Under the pieces are notes generated by a model. The model was not told where the DNA came from and did no database searches. It saw only the letters and a program-made list of their open reading frames with translations. A stretch of 64,000 nucleotides of DNA from Symsagittifera roscoffensis (Eukaryota > Xenacoelomorpha > Acoela > Convolutidae): contig NC_087062.1 in assembly GCF_963678635.1 (NCBI RefSeq), positions 7,430,193 to 7,494,192 on the forward strand. The letters are read 5' to 3'. A program made the translations under genes and the position numbers. Of this stretch, positions 42,859 to 53,680 are shown piece after piece (position 1 is the first letter of the stretch; every line of letters starts with the position of its first letter).

Positions 42859-43668
42859 TTAGGATTGATTCAGCATCCTGTGCTGAGTTTCATCTTCAAA
42901 GGCTGATACTTCTGATTGCATTTCCTGATGCATTCTACCAATCAGCACAGTAGGTGTTGGCAATGCGTCTTTACCTAGTAATTCCAGAAGCTGCGCAAAT
43001 GCGGCTTGTGCTCCATGAAGCTTTGCAGACCATGTCAGGGCTCCTCCAGGCAAATAGCGCAGTTCATCTTAAGCTTATATGCGTAACAACGCTAGTATGT
43101 GATGTTCGGTGTAGCGGTCACATTGTTTTAAGAATCCAGCTTTCACGTATGATTCGCGCAGAACAGGGCTTCGAAAAAGGTCCAATTCAGTTTCAAAGGA
43201 GCTAAAGCGCAAAACGAACGAAACAAGGAACTTGATAGGGTTGCGAGGAGACACGCTCTTGAAAACAATTTCAGGCAAAAGTGTGTTCTCACATTCGTAG
43301 AGCCAAACTTCAAACTTGTTTCTTCTTTCCCTACACTTCTCCAATATATTCAAAATATATTTAGATTTAACTGTTGCAGGTTTGCGCAGAAGGGAACCGA
43401 TGACTGTATCATCTGCTTGTGCACGCACTTTTTCAATTTTCTCACAACAATTAATCCAGGGAACACTTGTGCAGTCCACAAAGTGTCTTCTAACTTGGTT
43501 CTCTGTTTCCTTACACGACTCCAGAGCGAAACATCGAAAATACACTTCTGTTTTGCCTACGCAGAGCAGTTCTGGCGAACGTAGTCCAAACTCGGTTACG
43601 CGATCAACTGCTTCTTCGCTTTTGTAAATGTCTTCTTGCAGAGTTTGTTGAGATATAGTGGGGCGCAA
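42859..43668 (-). pseudogene. Helitron Rep-helicase linker region, copy 2
   Basis: Frames 43075-43668 (197 residues) and 42859-43053 (64 residues), with the same stop between them as in copy 1. A few residue changes only. Confidence 0.5.
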
Positions 43669-43731
43669 ATAGTTGGGCAGCTAATCGATTGTGTTTCTGA
43701 CTTTTAATAGTTCCCAGAATTTTCTACGAGG

Positions 43732-44412
43732 CTAAACACGGACAAATTGATCTTCAGATTGAACATTTTGAATATAGATGAAAGACATGTTAGTTATCAC
43801 ATATGGCAAACCCATGGCCCAGTGAACACTTTCGGTGATAGACAAAAGAGTGCATTCGACCTTTTCAGCCGATCGATCTTTTTTGCTCTCCAAATTCATG
43901 AAGTGTTTTTTTGATGTTGTATATCGATTCTGGACGCCGTCGTTTCGCAACCGAAAACTGTTCCCATCGGAAACAGACGTCAGTTGAGCAGATCCGTGCT
44001 CTTCCATTTTGGCTGCGTAGTAGGTCAGGTAAGAACAAGCAGAGTCGTCAGATACGGGTAAAAGATTTGTACTCGATTTAGTTAGGCAAAACAAATGGCA
44101 ACTTGTTGGCACAATGTCTTCACCACTGGCGGCAGCGTACATGAATTTTTCGAAGGACATGACGCCGTCTGCGACAAACCAATCTTCATAACCTTCAATT
44201 TTTGAGGCCATCCCTATTTTCATCATGACTTTTAGGGCATCGTATGGAAATAGCTTCTTGATTCGAAGCTTCCAGTGGCAATTACTCGGCGGAAACCGAG
44301 GTGTCCGACAAATTTTGTTCCCTGCTTCATCTTGCCGCTTGAGACATCTGAAATTTGATTTTGGACAGCTGTGAGAATGAACCTCTACACAGAGTTCAAC
44401 CAATTCTTCCAA
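43732..44412 (-). CDS. Helitron Rep C-terminal part with tyrosine motif, copy 2
   Basis: A continuous 226-residue frame covering the region that is broken in copy 1. It contains CHWKLRIKKLFPYDALK, then SACSYLTYYAAKM with the probable catalytic Tyr pair, and HWAMGLPYVITNMSF. It follows Rep's HUH part, from which it is separated by about 40 bases and a frame change. Confidence 0.6.
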   Translation of the reverse strand: MEELVELCVEVHSHSCPKSNFRCLKRQDEAGNKICRTPRFPPSNCHWKLRIKKLFPYDALKVMMKIGMASKIEGYEDWFVADGVMSFEKFMYAAASGEDIVPTSCHLFCLTKSSTNLLPVSDDSACSYLTYYAAKMEEHGSAQLTSVSDGNSFRLRNDGVQNRYTTSKKHFMNLESKKDRSAEKVECTLLSITESVHWAMGLPYVITNMSFIYIQNVQSEDQFVRV

Positions 44413-44452
44413 ATGTTTCAGATCGTCAATTATTCAATCAATTTTCCTAGTT

Positions 44453-46281
44453 TCACCCGGATATTTTTTTTAAGCACTTGATTAGGTCATCCAAATCGGC
44501 TGAGTTAGGATTTAACCAAATTAGAACATGGTGGTGAGGTAGGTTTCCTTGTGTTGTTTGGAATTCAGCCCGAGCCCACAGTTCTCGAACGGGGCCTATA
44601 ATGTTTTCTTTACTGTACTTTAAGAGTTGCAACAAAAAATTGATGGCGTTACTCCATGCAATAGAGAGGGTGGTCAAGATGCTGCTGACAGAAGATGTAA
44701 TAATTTCCTCCGATTGACCTTGGAACTGACTTCTGTTTGCTTCAAAAGTTGGAGACAAACCGGGAAAATTCTTCTGGTTAGCAGAGAATGTCAAAAAAAT
44801 CTGAGCTGGATCACTCGTCATTGCAGCTGTAAGTTCCGACACACGTATATCTGAGTCTGTTGTAAATCGATTCAATTCTTTCGTGAAAACACTAACTCGA
44901 TTTCCATCAAGTTGCAAAGACTACAGTCCTTTCTTGAAGAAAGTTCGAGAGTGTTCAGACCCGAGGGAGCAGTTGATTAGCGCGTCGACTATGAGTTGAA
45001 TGTATTGAGGAGAGGACGATGTAAGCAAACTAAGATCGGTCAGCCTCGTCCTGCAGTGATCAAAAAAACTATAAAAGCCGAATCGCGCACAATATGTTTT
45101 ATCCGCATTTAAAAAGAATGGTAGCGCCCCAGGAAAAGACCCATCATCTAACTGATGATAAAATATAGATGGAAAGAGTAATGCTTCTAACTGAACGAGG
45201 GATATGGAACAACTAGGCAACGTGGTGGCAAAACATTGCAAAGCACGCTTCAGCCGTGACGACGGAGCAGGAAGCGTTTTTGGTCTTCTCAGGACGGACA
45301 TGAATGAATTCAGTAGCCCATGAAGTGGAATAACTTTCATATCATTGGAACCATTAGTTTCTAAAGGTAACATTGTAATGCCTGCATCAGTGTCCACGTG
45401 ATTGCCACAAAATTCGGCCGCAGGGATGAGAAGATTAGGAACTTCTATTTCGCACAATTCATAGTCAATTTCATTTTGCGGCGATCTTGGAAGGTCCTCC
45501 TTTTCATTTCGATCGAAGACATCATCATTTATAGCTAGGTTTACAACTGTGAAAGGGTTGTGCTTGAATATTTCGAAAGACTTTTTGCAAAGAGCGAACC
45601 TGCAACCACTAGCAGGACACCGCCACTTTCTTTTCCGTACACATGATGTTTCAACGACCGACCTATAACCACTTCTCATGAAATCGATACATGCTCAGTA
45701 CATCGCACCTCACTTTGGACAGAAACATATTGAGTAAGCGAAGCTGGTGCAATATTACGCTTAGCGTACACAGCAAGACGACAATTGCTTAGTCGACATT
45801 CATTGCTCTTCAAGCACTGTAATGTATTTAGATTCAAATCCCACTTCGTCTCCAAGTTGGAACTGCTGAGTAACACATTATTTTCTTTAGCGACTGGGAG
45901 TCTCTCTAAAAGCATACATTTTAAGCCAATTTGATGCATTTTGTTCCAAATGAGAGAGAAATCACTTCGTGAGAGACGTGAGCCAATCCACACTATTGCG
46001 TTTTTATTCTCGACGCTACATTTTCCATCCACCAGTTGCACATCCTCCTGTTGTTGCCTCAACAGACACTGAACGTCTTTCATTTGTGAACCTCCCGGTA
46101 GTAAGGTCTTGATGTAGTTAACATCTGCAGAAGAGACATATTTTCTTCTGTGATATATGAGGTTATTTAACGCAGTGAGTAGCTTTGTTTTGTGGAATTT
46201 TCCAACCAAAATCTCATTCAGTTGCTCAATGTTGCAAAACATGAAATAAAGTGAAGAAACTACATAACTTTGTCGTGACAA
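44453..46281 (-). pseudogene. Helitron Rep N-terminal part with HUH motif, copy 2
   Basis: Equivalent to the 621-residue frame of copy 1 but broken into 45676-46281, 44921-45679 and 44453-44917. Causes seen: a 13-base deletion at about 45690 and a stop at about 44919 (CAG to TAG on the coding strand); a one-base loss close to the end changes the frame after the PHHH motif. The HUH motif itself is kept. Confidence 0.7.
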
Positions 46282-46314
46282 CCATCTTGGCGGTAGATCA
46301 GGGGTTTTTTCATT

Positions 46315-47046
46315 TCAGGATTGTAGAGAGGGCCAGCAATGTAGGTCTTTCTCATCACTCATGCTGTCAATGCAGCTTTTTATATTTCTTATTGTTTGAT
46401 GACCGACGAAAGTGGCTGGTTCCAAGCAAGCATCGTAATTTGCTGATGTTTTCCAACTGCGTTGATAGAAACTGTCAACTACGCTATCATCCAGGTGATA
46501 CTTGTCTGCCACATTGGACAAGTTCTCAAATATATCTTTTCTATTCCTGCAGAACAAGAAATCTTTGTGGGGCAATAAAAAATCACTCATGATATTTAGT
46601 TTCCGTTCACTGTGCAGAACGGTGGAGGCAACGCCCTGAAAACCACCCGTAGACTTCGACATGGTCCAAGTAAGTGATAATTGGCCCACTCTAACTGGTT
46701 TCGCCCCACGTAATGCCGGCGCCAGAGAAGCCAATCTATTATCGTCTGGGTGGCTCAAATTGTGACAAATGGGATGCCTTGGCACATGAATCATACGTAG
46801 TTTCGTTCCTCCGTCATCCATTTTACATGCCAATAATTGCAAACCTAGTTCATTGATCATCAACGCTGGTCTCATTTGAAAAGGCAGGTTGTCGTCAACG
46901 GCAGTTTGATAATCGCTCCTTATGCAGCCAAGCTTGGGGGAAGAGTCGGCATTGAATAATAGGAATGAACTATCAACAAAATGTAACAGGTGTTGAAAAC
47001 CGACGGTACCAACTGAATGAATGAAAGTTGAGGCACCACAAAACAC
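46315..47046 (-). CDS. uncharacterised Helitron reading frame, copy 2
   Basis: A 243-residue frame almost identical to that of copy 1 (two or three residue changes). Function unknown; possibly the Rep N-terminus. Confidence 0.4.
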   Translation of the reverse strand: MFCGASTFIHSVGTVGFQHLLHFVDSSFLLFNADSSPKLGCIRSDYQTAVDDNLPFQMRPALMINELGLQLLACKMDDGGTKLRMIHVPRHPICHNLSHPDDNRLASLAPALRGAKPVRVGQLSLTWTMSKSTGGFQGVASTVLHSERKLNIMSDFLLPHKDFLFCRNRKDIFENLSNVADKYHLDDSVVDSFYQRSWKTSANYDACLEPATFVGHQTIRNIKSCIDSMSDEKDLHCWPSLQS

Positions 47047-47090
47047 TGAATAAATGCGAATGCAAATTTTTCCAACGCCTTGAGAAAATT

Positions 47091-47366
47091 TTAACTGCTG
47101 TACGAATTAATGAGACTCCAAAACATGTTGACGGATTTGGTAACATCGTTGAATAAATGACGTTTTTCATCTTCATCATTTTTTTTCATCGGGGCATGCC
47201 GCCAGGAAGCCAATAACTCAGCGGGAAGTAGTTGCCACAGTTTCGTTGACTTGCTAGACTGAAGAAGAGATAGGGGCTTACGACGACACAATATGGCCGT
47301 GAGGTGATTTACGTGATAATTTCTCAATTCCGCTGAATCCCTTGAGTAGCCAGAGTAATTTCTCAA
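47091..47366 (-). CDS. small uncharacterised Helitron frame, copy 2
   Basis: A 91-residue frame identical to the one in copy 1. No recognised domain. Confidence 0.3.
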   Translation of the reverse strand: MRNYSGYSRDSAELRNYHVNHLTAILCRRKPLSLLQSSKSTKLWQLLPAELLASWRHAPMKKNDEDEKRHLFNDVTKSVNMFWSLINSYSS

Positions 47367-48217
47367 TTCCTATCGCCCCTCAATTCCGCTGTGTCCTGGG
47401 GCGATAGGTGTTATCGAATGCGATTACACTGTTCATGCGAGAGGTATGCTGGAAATCATTTGTGTGCAAATGGCTCTGTTCGCTCCAGGAACACAGTTCG
47501 TACTTTGCGACTACATTGAGAACAGAGAAAGAGAGTTTGAGCCCCGATTTGAGCAATCTGAAGTCCCAACGACACGTAGAGAGAGGCTCCGAATGTGGAA
47601 TCAGAAGAGCAAGGCGCCAATGAATGAAAAACATAAGAATGTCAGAAACAACAGCTTGAACTGAATATGAAGTACTGTAATTGTGATTGAAAAAAATTTT
47701 TTCAGTAGTGATGGAAGAAGAAACACATCTGTGAGAGCGCAACATTTCTTAAACAGGTTGAAAAAAAAGGTAGCAATAGGGAGATTCGATCTGTACCACT
47801 TCAGCGTTCCAGACTAATGCGCAACCAATCTACTTCATCTGGCACACTCAACTGAGAAAATAAAATCACTTTCAGTGTTTCTCTGATACATACATCAACA
47901 TTCAGTTTCATCAATGTTAGGTGTTAGATAAAGTTCACCACGATTTGTGCAACTCTGTACTAATTTTGCTTGAGTAGCCAGTTTAAAGACAAAGATATGT
48001 AGAAATTCATCATAGAAGCTAGTCAGGATACAAAGTTACTGCCATTTGGCTGTACAAGTAGAAGAAAAATCTCATGACAGTATGAACGCCATGCTGTACA
48101 TAAAAATCAAAGCTGATGGCAAATATTATAGTAATAGCATTAAAAATTAACCGTGATAGCAAAAGTTTGGTTAGTGTTAAAAAAGTGAAAAGTAAGCCAA
48201 CGACAAATGAAAAATTC

Positions 48218-48291
48218 AGGTGCGCGATTTGAACGCCCGAGCTGAGGATTATCAGGCGATTATTCTAGCATCTGAGTTACTCGCACTCCTC
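48218..48291 (-). repeat. tRNA-like unit near Helitron 5' end, copy 2
   Basis: Same sequence as 40376-40449 on the minus strand, with A-box- and B-box-like parts. Confidence 0.45.
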
Positions 48292-48345
48292 TATAATCAA
48301 AATAACAGACCTATTCAAAAAGTAGCCAGCGTCGAAACATCAATC

Positions 48346-48874
48346 TGGGCATGCCTTTTATAAAGAGACGTTTAATCTGATTGTTCCTATTATCATTTTC
48401 TGCGTCAAGTCTTTCTTGGCGTTGCGCCGTTTCTCTATGGAAACGCGCTGTGTCTGCAACAGCGGCAGCGCCTGCTAGTGCTCCATCAATTGGGGCTACC
48501 GCAGGTAAGTCCGGTGTCGGGTAGGCTCGTTGTGCCTTTTTTGTGAGGTTTACTAGGTAATTCTCTGGTGAGTCCTTCTTGATATCAAACTTCGATTGTT
48601 CGAGTTTTAGGGCATGAACCTCTTGCAATTCGGGGTTGCAAAAATGGTCACGTAGTGCCGCTAAACTAAGGGGTACGTCGGCCCTTGTTAGCGGTCGTAG
48701 TGTCTGATAGAAACGCAACGCGTCGTCTCGCAAGTGCAGTTGTAGAAAGTTCGCTTGCTGATTATTTGCGATTCCCGCGACTCCCACATATCCTTGGAAG
48801 AGCTGTTCGAATTGGGCGAAATCTTCGGTATCGCTTCCGCCAAATGGTTCGACTGAGACTTGAGCGTGCGCCAT
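48346..48874 (-). pseudogene. gag N-terminal half of retroelement 2, inverted
   Basis: A gag start on the minus strand: ATG at 48872-48874, then a helical capsid-type domain (FEQLFQGYVGVAG, LQLHLRDDALRFYQTLR) to IKRLFIKGMP, where it is cut by the right edge of Helitron copy 2. The C-terminal half of the same protein begins with the same residues on the plus strand at 48977. A 28-base exact inverted repeat (48346-48373 and 48977-49004) marks the inversion. The gag is therefore split into two convergent-type halves and cannot be made. Confidence 0.7.
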
Positions 48875-48976
48875 TTTATCACAGTTTATCTGATTGTCAG
48901 GTCTGATTCAATAAATGATTTCAGATGAAACAGTCGATATTTTATAGTGGAATTTATCTCTTTATAAAAGGCATAT

Positions 48977-50170
48977 AAACGTCTCTTTATAAAAGGCATG
49001 CCCAACTGGCTCCGTTCAAAGATGATGGAACAACCAGCTGCCACAACAATACAAGAGCTTTGCAACCCTGCACGCAAACAAATGACAATTAGAGACGTCT
49101 GTCGTAATGAAGACTACCCAGAAGATAGCTTCGACGAAATAGGTGAGACAGTTTCTCACAACCTAATCAGTGCGTTGTCCAAACTCACAACAACCCAAGA
49201 ACACATTGAGAAACAACTCAACGAAGTCCGTAGTGAGCTATCGGATCAAAGAAAAATGATACAGTCGCGACCACCAGACGGCAACGGGAACACACAGCAG
49301 TGCCCACAACTGAATAGCAAAAACATTTGCGGGAATAACAGCCAATCCCAGCATCAGCACGGAAATAATGCACATAATCAAGGAACTGGAAATGGCTCAA
49401 ATCAGAACAATATGACTGTCCCCACTCAAGGAAATGGATATGGGCAACCAGGATACAACCAAAGAAGAGGAAGATTCAATAAAGGAAAAAGGAACGGATA
49501 GCAGAGAAATGATGGAGGATACGGAAACCAAGGTTTCCCTGGATTCCAGAATATGCAGTACCCCCCACAAGTGTTCCAGTTTCCCCAACAGATACCTGGA
49601 ATACAATCGAACCCACAGTTCCAACAAAACCAGAACTATCCTCAAACGCAACATAATGTCCAATTCCCTCCGAACCAGATGTTCCCTCAACAAAACCAAC
49701 AGCAACAAGCGATAGCCAGGCAGCCACAACAGAACAACCTATTTTACCAACAAGCCTCGCAACCAATGATGCAGCAAGTGCACACCCAAAATCCTAGTAC
49801 ATCAGCAGTACGCACTGGATCAAAGTTTTGTGACCACTGCGGGAAGTTTGGCCATACTATCAGCCAATATTGGTACAAACCCAAAACACAGGGACAACAG
49901 CAACAAAATTTCGTTCCAATTGGAACCAAAAAACTAGTTCAGCCACAGAGTCAGTCAGTCAAATCATCTAAATCACAAAGATCAAGAAAATCGCGAAAGT
50001 CACGCAAAATAAACATTCAAGACGTACAAGACAATGAAATTACTGATCTGTACGCAGTCATCCCCAATGAAGGAACAGTGCTAACCTATATGAAAATAAG
50101 ATCCAACGGCAAAATCCAGCCTCAAGCAAGTGAGAATGGCAGGAGGGCAATTGGTGTCAAAAGAAACTGA
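48977..50170 (+). pseudogene. gag C-terminal half of retroelement 2
   Basis: Starts in the middle of the capsid (RLFIKGMPNWLRSKMMEQ) and is open to a TAG at about 49499-49501; the same frame continues behind it to 50170. The second part is Gln/Asn/Pro-rich with one zinc knuckle, CDHCGKFGHTISQYW, in which the last Cys is replaced, and ends in a Lys/Ser/Arg-rich segment. The pol frame overlaps its end by about 40 bases in +1, a usual gag/pol arrangement. Confidence 0.7.
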
Positions 50171-51167
50171 AGTAACTATTGAATTTCATATGGCAGATAT
50201 GAACTTTACGGAAACGTTCCTAGTGTTGAATTCGGCCAATTCAACAATCCTCGGAAACCCTTTCTTTAAAAAACACCATATACATGTCTGCTCAAAATAC
50301 AACCTATTTCACTTTCCCGATTTGACACTCCAAATCAATGAAATTAAACCCGTCAGTAAGCCTAGACGCACCAACAGAGTGAAAAAATTCCCTATAGTTC
50401 TCACCAAGAAACACCTAATTGCACCGCATCAAACAGTAACAGTCGAGTGCCAATTGCAAGATATCTCGACGGACATCGAAAAAACGACGGGAATCGTAGT
50501 CCCATCACAAGAACTAGAAGAAAAGTGCCAACTAGCAATAACTTCATCTATAAATGAAGTAAACAAACAAAACATCGTCTACGTCACAGCATTTAACATG
50601 ACGGAGCATCACCTAACGTTGCCTTTTAAAACCGAAATTGGAAAATTTTTGATATTTACGCTAACCCAATACGAAAATCTAATACAGATCGAGCCGCAAA
50701 CTTTGGCATTAGCGAAAATGAACCAGCCGGATAATGTCGAACTCGGAATTAACGAAATAATTTCTCAAAAAACGAGCCCATCAGAAGCCTCAGGAAAAAA
50801 GCCACCGCCTGAATACGAGAAGTTTTGGTTCCCGACACCAGAAACGTGCCCTAACCCGGATTCACTTCCGAGTATTCAAACGGAAATTTATGACCAAATC
50901 CTCTACTTTCAAGGTCTCGAGAAAATTGAACCAAATAATAACATTCAAGACCGGATGACATTTCTGAAAAATTTTCAGTGGGAGAATTCCGTGTTGACAA
51001 AAGACCAAAGGTCAGAAGTAGAACATTTACTTATCGAATATGCGGACATGTTTGCCAAACACCGATTTGACGTGGGCTATGATTCCGATCTAAAGATCAA
51101 GCTGACACCCGAGCATCAACGCCCATTGTACACGCATTGGACTTATAACAACACTGTCACACTCTAA
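50130..51167 (+). pseudogene. retroelement 2 protease remnant and RT start
   Basis: The frame opens inside the gag end. STILGNPFFKKH (about residues 50-61) matches the second motif of gypsy proteases (ILGxxFxxxH), but the DTGA motif that should lie upstream is not visible in this or the gag frame. The rest is the protease-RT spacer (NEVEHLLIEYADMFAKHRFDVG-like 'YADMFAKHRFD') leading into RT, and ends at a stop after HWTYNNTVTL, where a frameshift separates it from the catalytic RT part. Confidence 0.65.
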
Positions 51168-51210
51168 ATACAGTAGCCCGCTGTTTGCGCACCGAAAGCC
51201 ACCTGGAAAA

Positions 51211-52095
51211 TTGCGGATGTTGATTGACCTCCGACGCATCAATCACTCAATCAAAACCGACTGTATAAATAGCAACTTCCCAATATCAAACATGACCGAT
51301 GTGTCAAACCACTTTGCCGGAAAGAGTTTGTTTACCAAATTGGACTGTTCGCAAGCATACCATTGCGTGCAAATGGCAGATGACCTTTCGGTCCATTTTT
51401 TGGCATTTAACTTCGGCTCGCGGTCATACGCCTACAAATGCCTAGCTCAAGGTCTAAGTAAATCGGTCACGGGATTCAGTTCATTCATCCGCCACTACCT
51501 CGAGCCCTTCCTAGAACCGGATTTGTGTACACAATTCATGGATGATATAGGAAGTGCGGTGAATAATTATCAGGAACTAATCCCCACGTTAAATAAAATA
51601 TTCGAATGCATCCGAAAGTCAGGACTAAAACTCTCACCTAAGAAATGCGAAATAGGAACGCAAAGGATGAAGTTCCTAGGAAATGTAGTGACACCACAAG
51701 GAGTTACGCCAGAGGAAGCAAAAATTTCTACATTCCTGAGCAAAATAAAAATGCCAAGAACTGTGAAACAAGTGAAGAGACTCATTGGGTTTGTACAGTT
51801 TTTTAGGAACTACACGCCGAGTCTTGGTGAAAAACTAATACCTTTTTATAAGCTGCTGAAAAAGCAGATCGATTGTAAAATAACGGAAGATCACTATAAA
51901 AACCTTGAAACTCTAAAAGCAGACTTGATACAAGCGACCACGTTGACACTCAGACTACCCAAGCCAGGACTGCAGTATGTCATACTGTGCGATGCCAGCT
52001 ACCACGGTACCGGATTTGTGCTGATGGTCGAAGACTACGTAAAAAACGAGAAAAACGAAGAAGTGAAGACGTACGTTCGGCTCTCGACTGTTTAA
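51211..52095 (+). CDS. retroelement 2 reverse transcriptase
   Basis: A 294-residue frame with RT motifs in order: RMLIDLRRINHSI, LFTKLDCSQAYHCV, the catalytic FMDD (in TQFMDDIGSA, about 51535-51550), LSPKKCEIG, FLGNVV, and the connection to RNase H with LCDASYHGTGFVL. Unlike retroelement 1 the catalytic Asp pair is intact. The start Met is not a natural start: the frame is the continuation of the preceding one after a shift near 51170. Confidence 0.85.
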   Translation: MRMLIDLRRINHSIKTDCINSNFPISNMTDVSNHFAGKSLFTKLDCSQAYHCVQMADDLSVHFLAFNFGSRSYAYKCLAQGLSKSVTGFSSFIRHYLEPFLEPDLCTQFMDDIGSAVNNYQELIPTLNKIFECIRKSGLKLSPKKCEIGTQRMKFLGNVVTPQGVTPEEAKISTFLSKIKMPRTVKQVKRLIGFVQFFRNYTPSLGEKLIPFYKLLKKQIDCKITEDHYKNLETLKADLIQATTLTLRLPKPGLQYVILCDASYHGTGFVLMVEDYVKNEKNEEVKTYVRLSTV

Positions 52096-52531
52096 TACAG
52101 CACAGCTAAAATTCTCAATCTACTACAAAGAATTACTAGCATTTTTTTTTGCGCTGGATCACTTTTCGCACTACATTTGGGGATCTGCCAAACGCGTGAT
52201 AGTATTAACAGACAACCGAAGTCTCAATCAATTTTTTCAAGCAAAAACAATACCCCCATCAGTGTGGAATTTCCTCGATAGATTTCTGTCTTTCAACATC
52301 ATCAGCGCACACAATCCAGGAACGGCCAACTACGCAGCCGATTTATTGTCCAGGATGCAAACGGACCCCTCTGCATCCCTTTCCCTCAAACTGACTGACA
52401 AAATACCAGTCGGGGAAATTTATATTGACTCGACAGCACAAATTCCTGACGCATCGCTAAACCTGATCGCAGAGGCATTTTCCGAAAGAGAACAAGTCGA
52501 CGAAGCTCTGATAGCAAACCTGCAAAGATAA
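52096..52531 (+). pseudogene. retroelement 2 RNase H continuation
   Basis: After a frame change near 52095 the RNase H fold continues: YYKELLAFFFALDHFSHYIWG, then VLTDNRSLNQFFQ with the third acidic residue, and the NPGTANYAADLLSR end block. Stop at 52529-52531, with in-frame coding sense continuing behind it. Confidence 0.75.
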
Positions 52532-53680
52532 GGACTCTACCAAGCATACCTCGATAAACAAATCGGCCGTGATAATACGGGCACACTCGAGCCTAAATCA
52601 CTGATACTATTTAAGAGGCCCATGATAAACGCGATAGAATACCCAAATCCGGCAGAAACTTACATAAAATTAGACTCCAAAAACGAGCCCATTGACAGGA
52701 AAAATGAACAAGATCAGGACTCCGACATCGGAGAAGTTAAAAAATGTATTAAAGCAAACGAAATACCGGATCTGACGTATGCTAACAGCCGACTAAAGAA
52801 GTACGCCGAGCAATTTAATAGGCTTGTCATCGAAGATGAAGTTCTCCTACGCAATTTCTACGATGATACTGGAAAAATCAAACATAAACAGTTCTGTGTA
52901 CCAAAACACCTGTGGAACGAAACCATATACCGAGTCCATAATTCGATGACAGGAGGACATATTGGCATGACACGAACCACAGAAGAATTCAGAAAGAGAT
53001 TCTACTTTCCAGGATTCTCGGAGTTTTTGGTCAGCACAGTCAAAAACTGTTTAACGTGCCCGCAGCTTAAGAATGCGTCCAGTTAACATCAAACACCGCC
53101 ACTTCAACCACTTTCATCATTACAGTCATACCCAGGAGACATGATGCAAATCGACATAGTCGGCCCGTTAAAGTCACCGGTGTACAAATTCGTCCTCACT
53201 GGAATTGACGTTTTTTCGAAATACTTATTCGCAGCACCAATGACGAACGCAAGTGTTGACACGGTCGCAAGAGAACTGACGAAAACGTTTTTCACACAGC
53301 TATGTACCAAAAAGGATACTCTCGGACCTGGGAAGTGTATTTACGTCCAAGTTAATTCACGAACTCACAGGCCTCCTAGACATCCAAATCGGTCATGCAA
53401 CGCTGAAATACCCACAAACCATAGGACTAGTAAAAAGATCCCATGGGGCACTGAAAAGAATTCTCAAAATCAATACTGACGCTCAATGGACAGATTGGAA
53501 CCGCTACGTACCCCTTGGGACCTTCATACATAACACCTCATATTATTCGTCAATCGGATGTTGTCCTAGCACCATCTTTCACGGGCGAGAGCCTATCAAA
53601 CCCCTTGATCTCAGATTTTTGACCAAAGCGTTGGAAATTGCTCGGCGGACGCCGATTTTATAACTGCGCTACAAGAGGCG
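52532..53680 (+). pseudogene. retroelement 2 integrase
   Basis: Zinc-binding HHCC: HNSMTGGHIGMTR and CLTCPQL (about 52945-53070), stop at 53084-53086. The core follows in the same frame with MMQIDIVGPLK (first Asp, about 53140) and then, after a frameshift near 53310, SDLGSVFTS (second Asp). The position of the catalytic Glu reads Lys (GLVKRSHG where xxVERxH is expected, about 53430), so the triad is broken. A further stop lies near 53640. Confidence 0.75.

Larger units (their letters stand above)
40660..48344 (-). mobile_element. Helitron-type rolling-circle element, copy 2
   Basis: 7685 bases, nearly identical to copy 1 over its whole length and in the same orientation. Its right edge abuts an inverted gag fragment. 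Private differences from copy 1 include a 13-base deletion near 45690, a nonsense change near 44919, a one-base loss near 44466, and a deletion near 41325. Confidence 0.75.

Noticed and set aside
32788-48344. Assembly duplication as sole explanation of the two Helitrons
   Set aside because: The copies differ by several indels and nonsense changes and are separated by a private spacer, so two real copies are more likely, though a haplotype effect cannot be excluded.
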